Below are positions 1-5,282 of a DNA stretch of 5,282 nucleotides, in pieces (within the stretch, counting starts at the first letter, position 1; each line of letters starts with the position of its first letter). A model generated the notes under the pieces. That model saw nothing but the letters and a program-made list of their open reading frames with translations. It was not told the origin of the DNA and did no database searches. The stretch comes from an uncultured Clostridia bacterium (GTDB taxonomy: Bacteria; Bacillota; Clostridia; Oscillospirales; Acutalibacteraceae). The position numbers and the translations under genes are program-made. The stretch covers positions 1 to 5,282 of the forward strand of contig CAMVNL010000198.1 in NCBI GenBank assembly GCA_947168785.1, written 5' to 3'.

Positions 1-1386
1 TATCAGGACAACCTGGACCACGCCGAAAAGACCGCGAAGGCCTTCAAGGAGCTGGGCGTTCCCTTCATCGCCAGCTACGAGGGGCAGAATTTCAATCTGG
101 AGCAGAAGACCACCGACGGCCATGACTGGGTCCACCGGGGCGACGGCACCCATCTGCTGCGCCTGACGCGGGACTATATGGAAAAGCTCAACAGCGAAAA
201 CAACTGCATGGGCTTTATGTACGACGAGCTGGAGCACGTCATCATCAACCGAAACATCTCCATCGCGCTGGCTTCCAGGTTCAGGGAAGACCATCCGGCC
301 TTCCCCGTGTCCGTCAGCCGCGACCCGGTGGTGCAGGGCGAGCTGTTAAGCTCCCAGCTGCGGGACTACGCCGCGGAGCTGAAGAACTTCGGCGCCAAGA
401 CCGTCTCCGGCGAGCACGTCTTTCCGGTGCTGTTCCATCTGTTCGCCAAAAACGGTATCATCCCCAATTTCAAATCCCAGAAGGAATCCTTCTCCAACGT
501 GCAGTTCGCCATCGCGGCGGGCGCGGCCAAGCAGTACGGCATGCCCCTGTGGAACTGCGTGGACCTGTGGTGCCGCATGACCTACCCCGGCCATTCGGCC
601 CGGGAAATGTATAACAATCTGGTGTTCGCGTACCTGGCTGGCGTGGATCTGGTCTACGTGGAGAGCGTCGACGCCTTTATGGATAACGAGGGGCATCTCA
701 CGCCCTACGGCGAACAATTCCGCGCCTTCTGCGATGAATACAAGGGCAAAGAGCGGGATTACGACGTGGCGGATTACCGCCCCGAGATCGGCATCGTCCG
801 ATACGACGATACCTTCTGGGGCCAGGGCCGGGTGCGCTGGATGTGGCGCAACATGCTCTTCGGCAACCCCGCCATCAAAGCGGACCAAAAGTGCAAAGAG
901 TGGATCAAGGTCTTCAACATGATCACCCACGGCGAGACCGGCAAGGGCGGCATCTCCTGGGGCCGGGTGGAGCTGCGCTCCCTGACCCGCCACCGCTCCT
1001 TCGCCACCATGAACAACGCCGTGGTCTACGACGAAAACGCCGCGAAGAAGGATCTGGAATCCCTGAAGCTGTGTTTCCTCTGCGGCTACAAGATCAGCGA
1101 CGCAACCCTTGCTGCCGTGCGTGAGCTGGTAAAGGAAAACGGCCTGACCGTGGTGACCTCCGAACGGTTCGCCCCCAAGGGCTTCACCGTGCCGAAGGGC
1201 CGGCCCTTCGGGGAGATCGCCGACGGAAAGGGCACGTGGATTGTCACAGAGGACTTCGGCTCCAAAAAGCTGGAAAAGCGGCTGGCGCCCTTCCTCGGCA
1301 ACAAGGGAGAAATGCGCTACGTCTTCGGCGATAAAGAGCTGCGGATGAAGATCGACGAGGACGGGGACGGCTATACCATCTTATGA
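1..1386 (+). CDS. Glycoside-hydrolase-like protein, TIM barrel plus Rossmann-like domain (5' partial)
   Basis: The frame is open from the first base, so the gene starts outside the window; the first ATG inside (178) is internal and 461 residues are visible. The N-terminal part (about 1-250) alternates strands and helices like a (beta/alpha)8 barrel. Acidic residues follow predicted strands, as expected for barrel hydrolases: the FMYDELEH motif (D75, E76, E78) and LVYVESVD (E221). PLWNCVDLWCRMTYPGHS and the LTPYGEQF motif also fit sugar-active barrels. The C-terminal part (about 345-440; FLCGYKISDATLAAVRELV, then GLTVVTSE) resembles the amidotransferase-like Rossmann domain that follows the barrel in GH42-type enzymes. 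I infer a carbohydrate-active or related role; substrate and family number cannot be assigned, and which acidic residues are catalytic is a guess. No signal peptide can be judged because the N-terminus is missing. The stop overlaps the next start by ATGA, so it is the first visible gene of a coupled operon. Confidence 0.75.
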   Translation, partial: YQDNLDHAEKTAKAFKELGVPFIASYEGQNFNLEQKTTDGHDWVHRGDGTHLLRLTRDYMEKLNSENNCMGFMYDELEHVIINRNISIALASRFREDHPAFPVSVSRDPVVQGELLSSQLRDYAAELKNFGAKTVSGEHVFPVLFHLFAKNGIIPNFKSQKESFSNVQFAIAAGAAKQYGMPLWNCVDLWCRMTYPGHSAREMYNNLVFAYLAGVDLVYVESVDAFMDNEGHLTPYGEQFRAFCDEYKGKERDYDVADYRPEIGIVRYDDTFWGQGRVRWMWRNMLFGNPAIKADQKCKEWIKVFNMITHGETGKGGISWGRVELRSLTRHRSFATMNNAVVYDENAAKKDLESLKLCFLCGYKISDATLAAVRELVKENGLTVVTSERFAPKGFTVPKGRPFGEIADGKGTWIVTEDFGSKKLEKRLAPFLGNKGEMRYVFGDKELRMKIDEDGDGYTIL

Positions 1387-2078
1387 AAAAACTGATCGCA
1401 ACGGATTTTGACGGCACCTTCATCCGGGGCGGCGTGATCGACCCCGGTTATCACACGGACATCCGGGCCTTTCGGGAGGCGGGCGGCCTGTTCGGCTTCG
1501 TTACCGGCCGGGGAACGGACTTTTTCGACACGATGAGGGAATACGGCGTGACGGCGGACTATCTGCTGCTGTATAACGGCGCCCTGCTGGCGCTGCCCGA
1601 CGGGACAGTGGTGAAGGAATCCCTCATCCCCCGTGAGACCTATGCGGCGCTGGAGGCGTTTTTCGCGTCGATCCCCGACACCTGTGAATACGCACACGCC
1701 GGAGAGGCGGCGTTTTACCATCAGTATTTCGCCTGGTACGATACCGTCGGGCGGTCGGTGGAAGTCGCCGCCGAGGTGGAACGAAGCTTCGGCGACCGCG
1801 TCACGGTCCTCGTCAACGGGCATCATATCAATATCGTCAAAAAAGGCTGCGGCAAAGCCCGGGGCGTGCGGGACGCCCTGGAATATTTCGGATTGCAGGA
1901 AGAGGAGGCCGCCGTCTTCGGCGACGACTTCAACGACCTGGATATGATCACGGCGCTGGACGGCTGGGCGGTGAAATCCGCCCGTCCCGAGGTGCTGGCA
2001 AAAGCGCCCCACGTCTGCGAAAGCGTGGCGGCGCAGGCAAAAATCTTTTTATCGGAGAGAACCAGAAGAGACCCATGA
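1383..2078 (+). CDS. HAD-superfamily hydrolase, Cof/subfamily IIB-type phosphatase
   Basis: A 231-residue cytoplasmic protein with all four HAD motifs. Motif I is DFDGT at residues 8-12 (nucleophile D8, acid/base D10); motif II is the T41 of FVTGR; motif III is probably K158 in GCGKARG; motif IV is FGDDFNDLDMI with Mg-binding D181 and D185. In this family the nucleophile aspartate forms a phospho-aspartyl intermediate and hydrolyses small phosphorylated metabolites, often sugar phosphates or nucleotides. The region between motifs II and III (about 75-150) is the C2-type cap that sets specificity. At 231 residues it is shorter than the common 260-280 of Cof proteins, so the cap is small. The start ATG overlaps the preceding stop by ATGA and its Shine-Dalgarno is poor (GGGGAC about 12-18 bases upstream), so translation probably depends on coupling. 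Substrate unknown; a sugar phosphate would fit the upstream gene but that is inference. Confidence 0.9.
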   Translation: MKKLIATDFDGTFIRGGVIDPGYHTDIRAFREAGGLFGFVTGRGTDFFDTMREYGVTADYLLLYNGALLALPDGTVVKESLIPRETYAALEAFFASIPDTCEYAHAGEAAFYHQYFAWYDTVGRSVEVAAEVERSFGDRVTVLVNGHHINIVKKGCGKARGVRDALEYFGLQEEEAAVFGDDFNDLDMITALDGWAVKSARPEVLAKAPHVCESVAAQAKIFLSERTRRDP

Positions 2079-2365
2079 AGCACTACATTATCGCAAAATT
2101 CAAGCCGGAGATCACCCGGGAGCAGCAGACTGCCATGCTGCCGGATATCTCCGAACTGTTCGGCCATCTGATCTGGATGGACGGCATCAACAACGTGGAC
2201 GTCTGTCAGAATTGTATCGACCGTGATAACCGCTACGATCTGATGATCGAGATCGAGATGGAAAAGGACGCCCTGCCCACCTATGACGCGTGTATCTGGC
2301 ATAAGCTGTGGAAGGAAAAATACGGCAAAATGCTGGAGAAGAAGACCATATTTGACAGAGAATGA
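2075..2365 (+). CDS. Dabb-family (stress-responsive A/B barrel) small protein
   Basis: A 96-residue protein with the Dabb layout: a first strand MKHYIIAKFKPEI, a helix (about 14-30), a strand with GINNVDV (37-43), a strand YDLMIEIEME (54-63), then helix DALPTYDACIWHKLWKEKYG with the histidine (H76) that Dabb proteins usually carry in this region, and a last strand near KKTIFDRE. Members are small dimeric ferredoxin-like barrels; some are stress-induced, a few act as cyclases or as ligand-binding subunits, and most have no known reaction. A weak purine-rich Shine-Dalgarno (AGAAGAG, 2064-2070) lies five bases before the ATG. The start overlaps the phosphatase stop and the stop overlaps the patatin start, both as ATGA. 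With no signal peptide or membrane segment it should be cytoplasmic. The family call is good; the function is not known. Confidence 0.82.
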   Translation: MKHYIIAKFKPEITREQQTAMLPDISELFGHLIWMDGINNVDVCQNCIDRDNRYDLMIEIEMEKDALPTYDACIWHKLWKEKYGKMLEKKTIFDRE

Positions 2366-3216
2366 ACGACTGCAGGACCTGTGTGATCGACGTGGGCGGC
2401 GGCCAGCGGGGCATTTTCGGCGCGGGCGTCTTTGATTGCTGCCTTGACGAGGGTGTGTCCTTCGACCGCTGCATCGGCGTTTCCGCCGGCGGCGCCAACG
2501 TGATGTCCTTTCTCGGCGGGCAGAAGGGCCGCAACTATGCCTTCTATCACGAATACGCCAAACGGAAGGACTATATGAGCCTCGGCAATCTCCTGCGGAA
2601 GGGCTCTTATATCGACCTGGATTACATCTACGGCACGCTCTCCAAAGAGGGCGGGGAAAACCCGCTGGACTACGACCGCATCGTCTCTTTTGACGGGCGG
2701 TTCTATATCGTTGCCACCGACGCCGCCAAAGGCGAGGCCGTCTATTTTTCCAAAGGGGACGTCCCGCGCAACGACTACCGGGTGCTGAACGCCTCTTCCT
2801 GCCTGCCGGTCATGTGCCGTCCCGTCGCCATTGACGGGGTGGACTATTACGACGGCGGCGTGGCGGACCCCGTGCCGCTGGAAAAGGCGCTGGACGACGG
2901 CGCGGATAAGATTGTGCTGATCCTGACCCGCCCGCCGGACTTTGTTATGGACGGCAAATTCGAAAACGTGGCGGCAAAGCTGCTGCAAAAGAAATACCCC
3001 GCCTGCGCCGCCGCCCTGCGGGACCGTCCGAGGAAGTATAACGAGGCGGTCGCCCGGGCCAAGGAACTGGAAAAGGAAGGCCGCTGCCTGATCGTGGCCC
3101 CCGCCGTCGTCAACGGCACCGGCACTGTGGAAAAGGACGACGCCGTGCTGGAATCGTTGTACCGGGAAGGGTACGAAACCGGCGGAAGCATCGCGGCATT
3201 TCTGGCAAAGGGATAA
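2362..3216 (+). CDS. Patatin-like phospholipase (YjjU/RssA-type serine acylhydrolase)
   Basis: 284 residues with the full patatin Ser-Asp dyad apparatus. The glycine-rich oxyanion loop is GGGQRGIFGAG (12-22), the nucleophile elbow is GVSAG (39-43, Ser41), and the catalytic Asp is D164 in the YYDGG motif. The GGGQRGIF form, the later GSYIDLDYIY segment (81-90) and YYDGGVADPVPLEKAL match E. coli YjjU-type bacterial patatins rather than plant patatins or ExoU toxins. The family cleaves acyl esters of phospholipids or other lipids. There is no signal peptide or transmembrane segment, so it probably acts in the cytoplasm or at the inner membrane face. The length is in the normal range and no key residue is missing. 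It is the fourth gene of the ATGA-coupled chain; its own Shine-Dalgarno is weak (a GGAG at 2335-2338 is too far upstream), again pointing to coupling. The natural lipid is unknown. Confidence 0.92.
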   Translation: MNDCRTCVIDVGGGQRGIFGAGVFDCCLDEGVSFDRCIGVSAGGANVMSFLGGQKGRNYAFYHEYAKRKDYMSLGNLLRKGSYIDLDYIYGTLSKEGGENPLDYDRIVSFDGRFYIVATDAAKGEAVYFSKGDVPRNDYRVLNASSCLPVMCRPVAIDGVDYYDGGVADPVPLEKALDDGADKIVLILTRPPDFVMDGKFENVAAKLLQKKYPACAAALRDRPRKYNEAVARAKELEKEGRCLIVAPAVVNGTGTVEKDDAVLESLYREGYETGGSIAAFLAKG

Positions 3217-3244
3217 GAGGACCGTCATTTCTCATCGGAATGCT

Positions 3245-3850
3245 ATGAAACATATCAGAATATCCTATCCGACCGCCTGCGCGGAATGGAACGCGGATCG
3301 GGATGCGCGGCACGGTTTTCGGACAAAATTGACCGACAAGGTCGCTGGTAGGCTGGCTGGCGGCACGTATCCCGCGCGGCTGCGGAATACGGTCGCGCTT
3401 TTTCGGGAAAGCCATACTCGCGACAGTTTTCGTCTGATGATCATCAGCCTGTCGGATCTTGTCTGCGGCAGATCCCTTACCAGGCGCGTCCTCGGCAGGC
3501 AAGAACGCGCCGCGCGGGAGTTTGAGGAAAACCTGCTGCTCCGCCGCATCCCATACCGGGCCTCCGCCGTGCTCTATCATATCACCGATGAAAACAATCT
3601 GGACAATATCCGCGAACGGGGGCTTTTGTCCGGCGTATATTCCGGGCAGAAATACGTGTTCCTGACGGACGATCTCAAAGGGATGCATTCGTTTTTGAAT
3701 TGGAAAACCATTTGCGCCGGAAGAGACGTGACGTACTGCGTGCTGGAGATCGACGCGGTACGGCTGGCGAGGGAACGTCCGCTCTGGTATTACCGTCTGA
3801 ATGAGATCGTGACCCAGCGGGTAGAACCTCAGTTCATCCGATGGGATTGA
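3245..3850 (+). CDS. Putative ADP-ribosyltransferase-fold protein (DarT/KptA-like C-terminal half)
   Basis: 201 residues; only the C-terminal half is recognisable. LYHITDENNLDNIRERGLL (110-128, His112) is the opening motif of DarT (DUF4433) and resembles the LYHGT...IL..GL segment of KptA/Tpt1. KYVFLTDD (136-143) and VLEIDAVRL (166-174) follow in KptA-like order. NEIVTQRVEPQFI (186-198, Glu187) matches the end of the DarT domain, where a Glu before V.P..I is catalytic. I infer a NAD-binding ADP-ribosyltransferase fold, acting on nucleic acid or protein; the activity is unproven. Residues 1-105 are Arg-rich, match nothing I know and are not the KptA winged helix. The gene lies 28 bases after the patatin and has a weak Shine-Dalgarno (CGGAA, 3236-3240); an internal ATG at 3437 (Met65) would keep the whole domain. 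AGA, AGG, ATA, GGT and ACT codons are commoner than in its neighbours, hinting at transfer. No DarG-like macrodomain antitoxin is visible. Confidence 0.6.
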   Translation: MKHIRISYPTACAEWNADRDARHGFRTKLTDKVAGRLAGGTYPARLRNTVALFRESHTRDSFRLMIISLSDLVCGRSLTRRVLGRQERAAREFEENLLLRRIPYRASAVLYHITDENNLDNIRERGLLSGVYSGQKYVFLTDDLKGMHSFLNWKTICAGRDVTYCVLEIDAVRLARERPLWYYRLNEIVTQRVEPQFIRWD

Positions 3851-3930
3851 CGGGGGGACAAGGTCCGTTTTCGTTCATAAGAAAACAGCTCGAAATATTG
3901 CCAATATGGCGTTCTCTTTTTCCATATGAA
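3851..3930. other. Short convergent intergenic stretch, no gene seen
   Basis: This region lies between the stop of the plus-strand operon and the terminator hairpin. It is more AT-rich than the genes around it and holds two very small inverted repeats, GGACAAGGTCC and GCCAATATGGC (4-bp stems), the second followed a few bases later by a pyrimidine tract (TTCTCTTTTTCC). Either might aid plus-strand termination, but both stems are too short to call as terminators. Confidence 0.5.
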
Positions 3931-3960
3931 ACCGCCCGCCGGAATGATCCGGCGGGCGGT
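3931..3960 (-). terminator. Strong intrinsic-terminator-like hairpin between convergent genes
   Basis: The left arm ACCGCCCGCCGGA (3931-3943) pairs perfectly with TCCGGCGGGCGGT (3948-3960) around the loop ATGA, giving a 13-bp, very GC-rich stem. Read on the minus strand it lies about 33 bases after the stop of the secreted-protein gene and is followed by TTTCAT, a short U-tract. Read on the plus strand it lies 80 bases after the ART-like gene and is followed only by TTGGCG. It is therefore best assigned to the minus-strand gene, with a possible second role as a block to plus-strand read-through. Confidence 0.8.
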
Positions 3961-3992
3961 TGGCGTTCTGAATCGGCGCTTCGTCAGGAAGC

Positions 3993-5228
3993 TCAGTCAG
4001 AGGTGATGGTGATGGCGGTGTTGGCGTTGATATTGTCCACGTAATAGACCGCCGTCCAGGTCGTTTTCTGCGTGCTGAAATCATAGAACGACTGCCAGTT
4101 GACGCTGTATGCCGCGTTGTCTGCCTTGGGCGTCCAGGTGACGGAAACGTTCTTGTTTTCCTTCATCTTTGTCACGGCGATCGTGATGCCCTCGCCCTTC
4201 AGCACTTCCGCTTCATACTTACCTGTCTCGGAATTGTACTTGAATTCCACGTTCGTCTTATACGTCACGTCATTGGAAGCGAGGTTGGCGTCCAGCGAAA
4301 CGGTATAGGCCGTCAGCGGATTGTTTTCCTCACCCAGCAGGTTGTCAAGGTTAATACCCAGCAGGCCGAGCAGCAGGCGAAGGATCCGTTTCAGCATGGC
4401 AAGAATGCCGCTGGAGGAATCCTTATTGACGCCCGAGATCAGCACCTTGCAGTCAGAGGTGATGTTCTGGATCTTGTAGGTGCGGTAGCCGTCCGCGTCC
4501 ACGCCGGTGGAGGAGAGGGATTCCGCGTCGCCGATGACGGAGCTGAGCATGTCGGCGTCTTCACCGAGGAATTCGGAAAGGAAGTTGGTGCCTCTGACGA
4601 CCTTGACCTTCATGTTGTCGCCGTTGAAGCCCTTGGTGATCTTCACGCGGAACTCAAAGGATTCACCGTAATAGACGGCCTTATTGTTGTTGTCTGCCAA
4701 AGGCTTGGCGGAATAACCGTCGCCGGAGGTCAGCGTCACCGTAAAGTGGTTGCGCAGCAAAACCGGCATATTGTTTTCATCCCGTTCCACCACGCTGAAC
4801 CGCAGGTCGCGGTTGACTGTGACCGCATATTCGCCGGAAGAGTTTTTGTTGACGATGTCGCCGTTGCACAGCACGATGATGGTGGAAGCGTCATAGACCT
4901 CGTTGGTGATCACCCGGAAGGAGACCGTCTTGCCGGCTTCAACCGTGCCGTTCTGGCACTTGGCGGGGCTGTAACGGACCGATTCGGGGGAGCCGGGCTC
5001 CGCGTTGTCAAATACCTCGCGGCTGCTGGAGACCAGGTCGTCGATGTAATAATATTTCCCGTCGCCGCTGTAATAGCCGTAGCCGCCGTCGGGATCCTCT
5101 ACGAACTCGGTGAATTCGCCGTTGACGGATTTCACGTAGGAATAAGCGCCCTCGCCGTATTCCGCGGAGGGACCGACGTAGGTGACGTTATAGGAACCGC
5201 CCGCCGCAAAGGCCGGCACAAGCGTCAT
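3993..5228 (-). CDS. Secreted three-module beta-rich surface protein, signal peptide truncated
   Basis: 411 residues from the first in-frame ATG; an in-frame TAA lies six codons upstream (5244-5246). The first residues, MTLVPAFAAGG, look like only the end of a signal peptide with its AFA-A cleavage site; the charged start and hydrophobic core are absent. The mature part opens with a Tyr-rich acidic region (13-61, eleven Tyr). Three modules of similar strand pattern follow: about 85-148 (KTVSFRVITNEVYDAS... YAVTVNRDLRFSVV), 161-267 (ESFEFRVKITKGFNGD... YKIQNITSDCKVLISGV) and 307-411 (GITIAVTKMKENKN... YVDNINANTAITITSD). This is the style of Ig-like or InlB-repeat-like modules in clostridial surface proteins. 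A hydrophobic basic helix (274-299, ILAMLKRILRLLLGLLGI) separates modules 2 and 3. There is no LPXTG motif, dockerin or S-layer-homology repeat, so the anchoring mode is unknown. The function is unknown, probably adhesion or a wall structural role. As it stands, the protein might not be exported. Confidence 0.72.
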   Translation of the reverse strand: MTLVPAFAAGGSYNVTYVGPSAEYGEGAYSYVKSVNGEFTEFVEDPDGGYGYYSGDGKYYYIDDLVSSSREVFDNAEPGSPESVRYSPAKCQNGTVEAGKTVSFRVITNEVYDASTIIVLCNGDIVNKNSSGEYAVTVNRDLRFSVVERDENNMPVLLRNHFTVTLTSGDGYSAKPLADNNNKAVYYGESFEFRVKITKGFNGDNMKVKVVRGTNFLSEFLGEDADMLSSVIGDAESLSSTGVDADGYRTYKIQNITSDCKVLISGVNKDSSSGILAMLKRILRLLLGLLGINLDNLLGEENNPLTAYTVSLDANLASNDVTYKTNVEFKYNSETGKYEAEVLKGEGITIAVTKMKENKNVSVTWTPKADNAAYSVNWQSFYDFSTQKTTWTAVYYVDNINANTAITITSD

Positions 5229-5282
5229 AACCTGCAGCTCATATTACTTACGGCCTTGATACAGCCCTTAATGCGGGTTCCT
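5229..5282 (-). other. Upstream end of the secreted-protein gene: breakpoint-like sequence
   Basis: These 54 bases precede the first ATG of the minus-strand gene. Read on the minus strand they contain an in-frame TAA (5246-5244) and no stretch that could code for the missing signal-peptide core in any of the three frames: one gives a Lys/Cys-containing non-hydrophobic peptide ending at TGA, and the others hit stops early. A clear Shine-Dalgarno is absent (only AGG, three bases before the ATG). A CTGCAG hexamer lies at 5232-5237. No promoter is recognisable. It may be a rearranged or joined end, not a true 5' untranslated region. Confidence 0.45.

Noticed and set aside
178..180. ATG at 178 as the start of the first gene
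   Set aside because: The frame is open and protein-like back to base 1 (barrel-type residues such as FIASYEGQNF), so this Met is internal.
346..993. Long minus-strand open frame of 215 residues opposite the glycoside-hydrolase-like gene
   Set aside because: It is the antisense shadow of a GC-rich gene: His/Ala/Gly/Val-rich composition without domain motifs, while the plus strand encodes a coherent protein.
2281..3228. 315-residue minus-strand open frame opposite the patatin gene
   Set aside because: It lies entirely antisense to a gene with all patatin catalytic motifs; its own sequence is low-complexity Val/Ala/Gly/His typical of antisense GC-rich frames.
3240..3248. Two-codon mini-frame (ATG CTA TGA) whose stop overlaps the start of the ART-like gene
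   Set aside because: It mimics the ATGA coupling upstream but has no Shine-Dalgarno and is short enough to occur by chance.
3884..3926. GCCAATATGGC mini-hairpin followed by TTCTCTTTTTCC as a plus-strand terminator
   Set aside because: The stem is only 4 bp and the T-rich tract begins several bases after it, so it is too weak to call.
3841..4044. 67-residue plus-strand frame across the terminator
   Set aside because: It runs through the terminator hairpin and into the antisense of the secreted-protein gene, with no Shine-Dalgarno or recognisable protein character.
5229..5282. Insertion-sequence end or recombination att site at the right edge
   Set aside because: No terminal inverted repeat, target duplication or recombinase is visible in the short remaining sequence; only the broken signal peptide suggests a junction.

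Overview
The window is GC-rich bacterial DNA with densely packed genes and a strong preference for G or C at third codon positions. Protein style suggests a Gram-positive gut anaerobe of the Clostridia (Oscillospirales/Ruminococcaceae-like): a secreted multi-module beta-rich surface protein with an LVPAFAAGG-type signal-peptide end, and short ATGA-overlapped enzyme operons. This placement is inferred from style; there is no rRNA or marker gene to confirm it.

Plus strand, 1-3850: one apparent operon of five genes. It begins inside a large glycoside-hydrolase-like protein (TIM-barrel part followed by a Rossmann/amidotransferase-like part; its 5' end lies outside the window). This runs into a HAD-superfamily (Cof/IIB type) phosphatase, a small Dabb-type dimeric alpha/beta-barrel protein and a patatin-like (YjjU-type) serine acylhydrolase. 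All three junctions are the same 4-base ATGA overlap, so these four genes are almost certainly cotranscribed and translationally coupled. After a 28-base gap comes a fifth gene whose C-terminal half looks like an ADP-ribosyltransferase fold of the DarT/KptA kind. Its N-terminal half is unexplained and its codon use differs from its neighbours.

Middle, 3851-3992: a convergent intergenic region with one near-ideal hairpin (13-bp perfect stem, 4-base loop) that probably ends transcription of the minus-strand gene and may also stop the plus-strand operon.

Minus strand, 5228-3993: a secreted protein with a Tyr-rich acidic N-terminal part and three Ig-like/beta-sandwich-like modules. A hydrophobic basic amphipathic helix lies between modules 2 and 3, and an acidic helix-like insert lies inside module 2. 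Only the last few residues of its signal peptide remain: an in-frame stop lies six codons upstream of the first ATG, and no other visible frame supplies the missing hydrophobic core. The 5' end is therefore either broken (rearrangement, phase-variable junction or assembly join) or the gene is a silent cassette.

The four coupled genes have the look of a small catabolic or housekeeping set (carbohydrate-active-like protein, phosphatase, small barrel, lipase-like hydrolase), but no substrate can be read from the sequence. No mobile element, CRISPR array, tRNA or rRNA was recognised.
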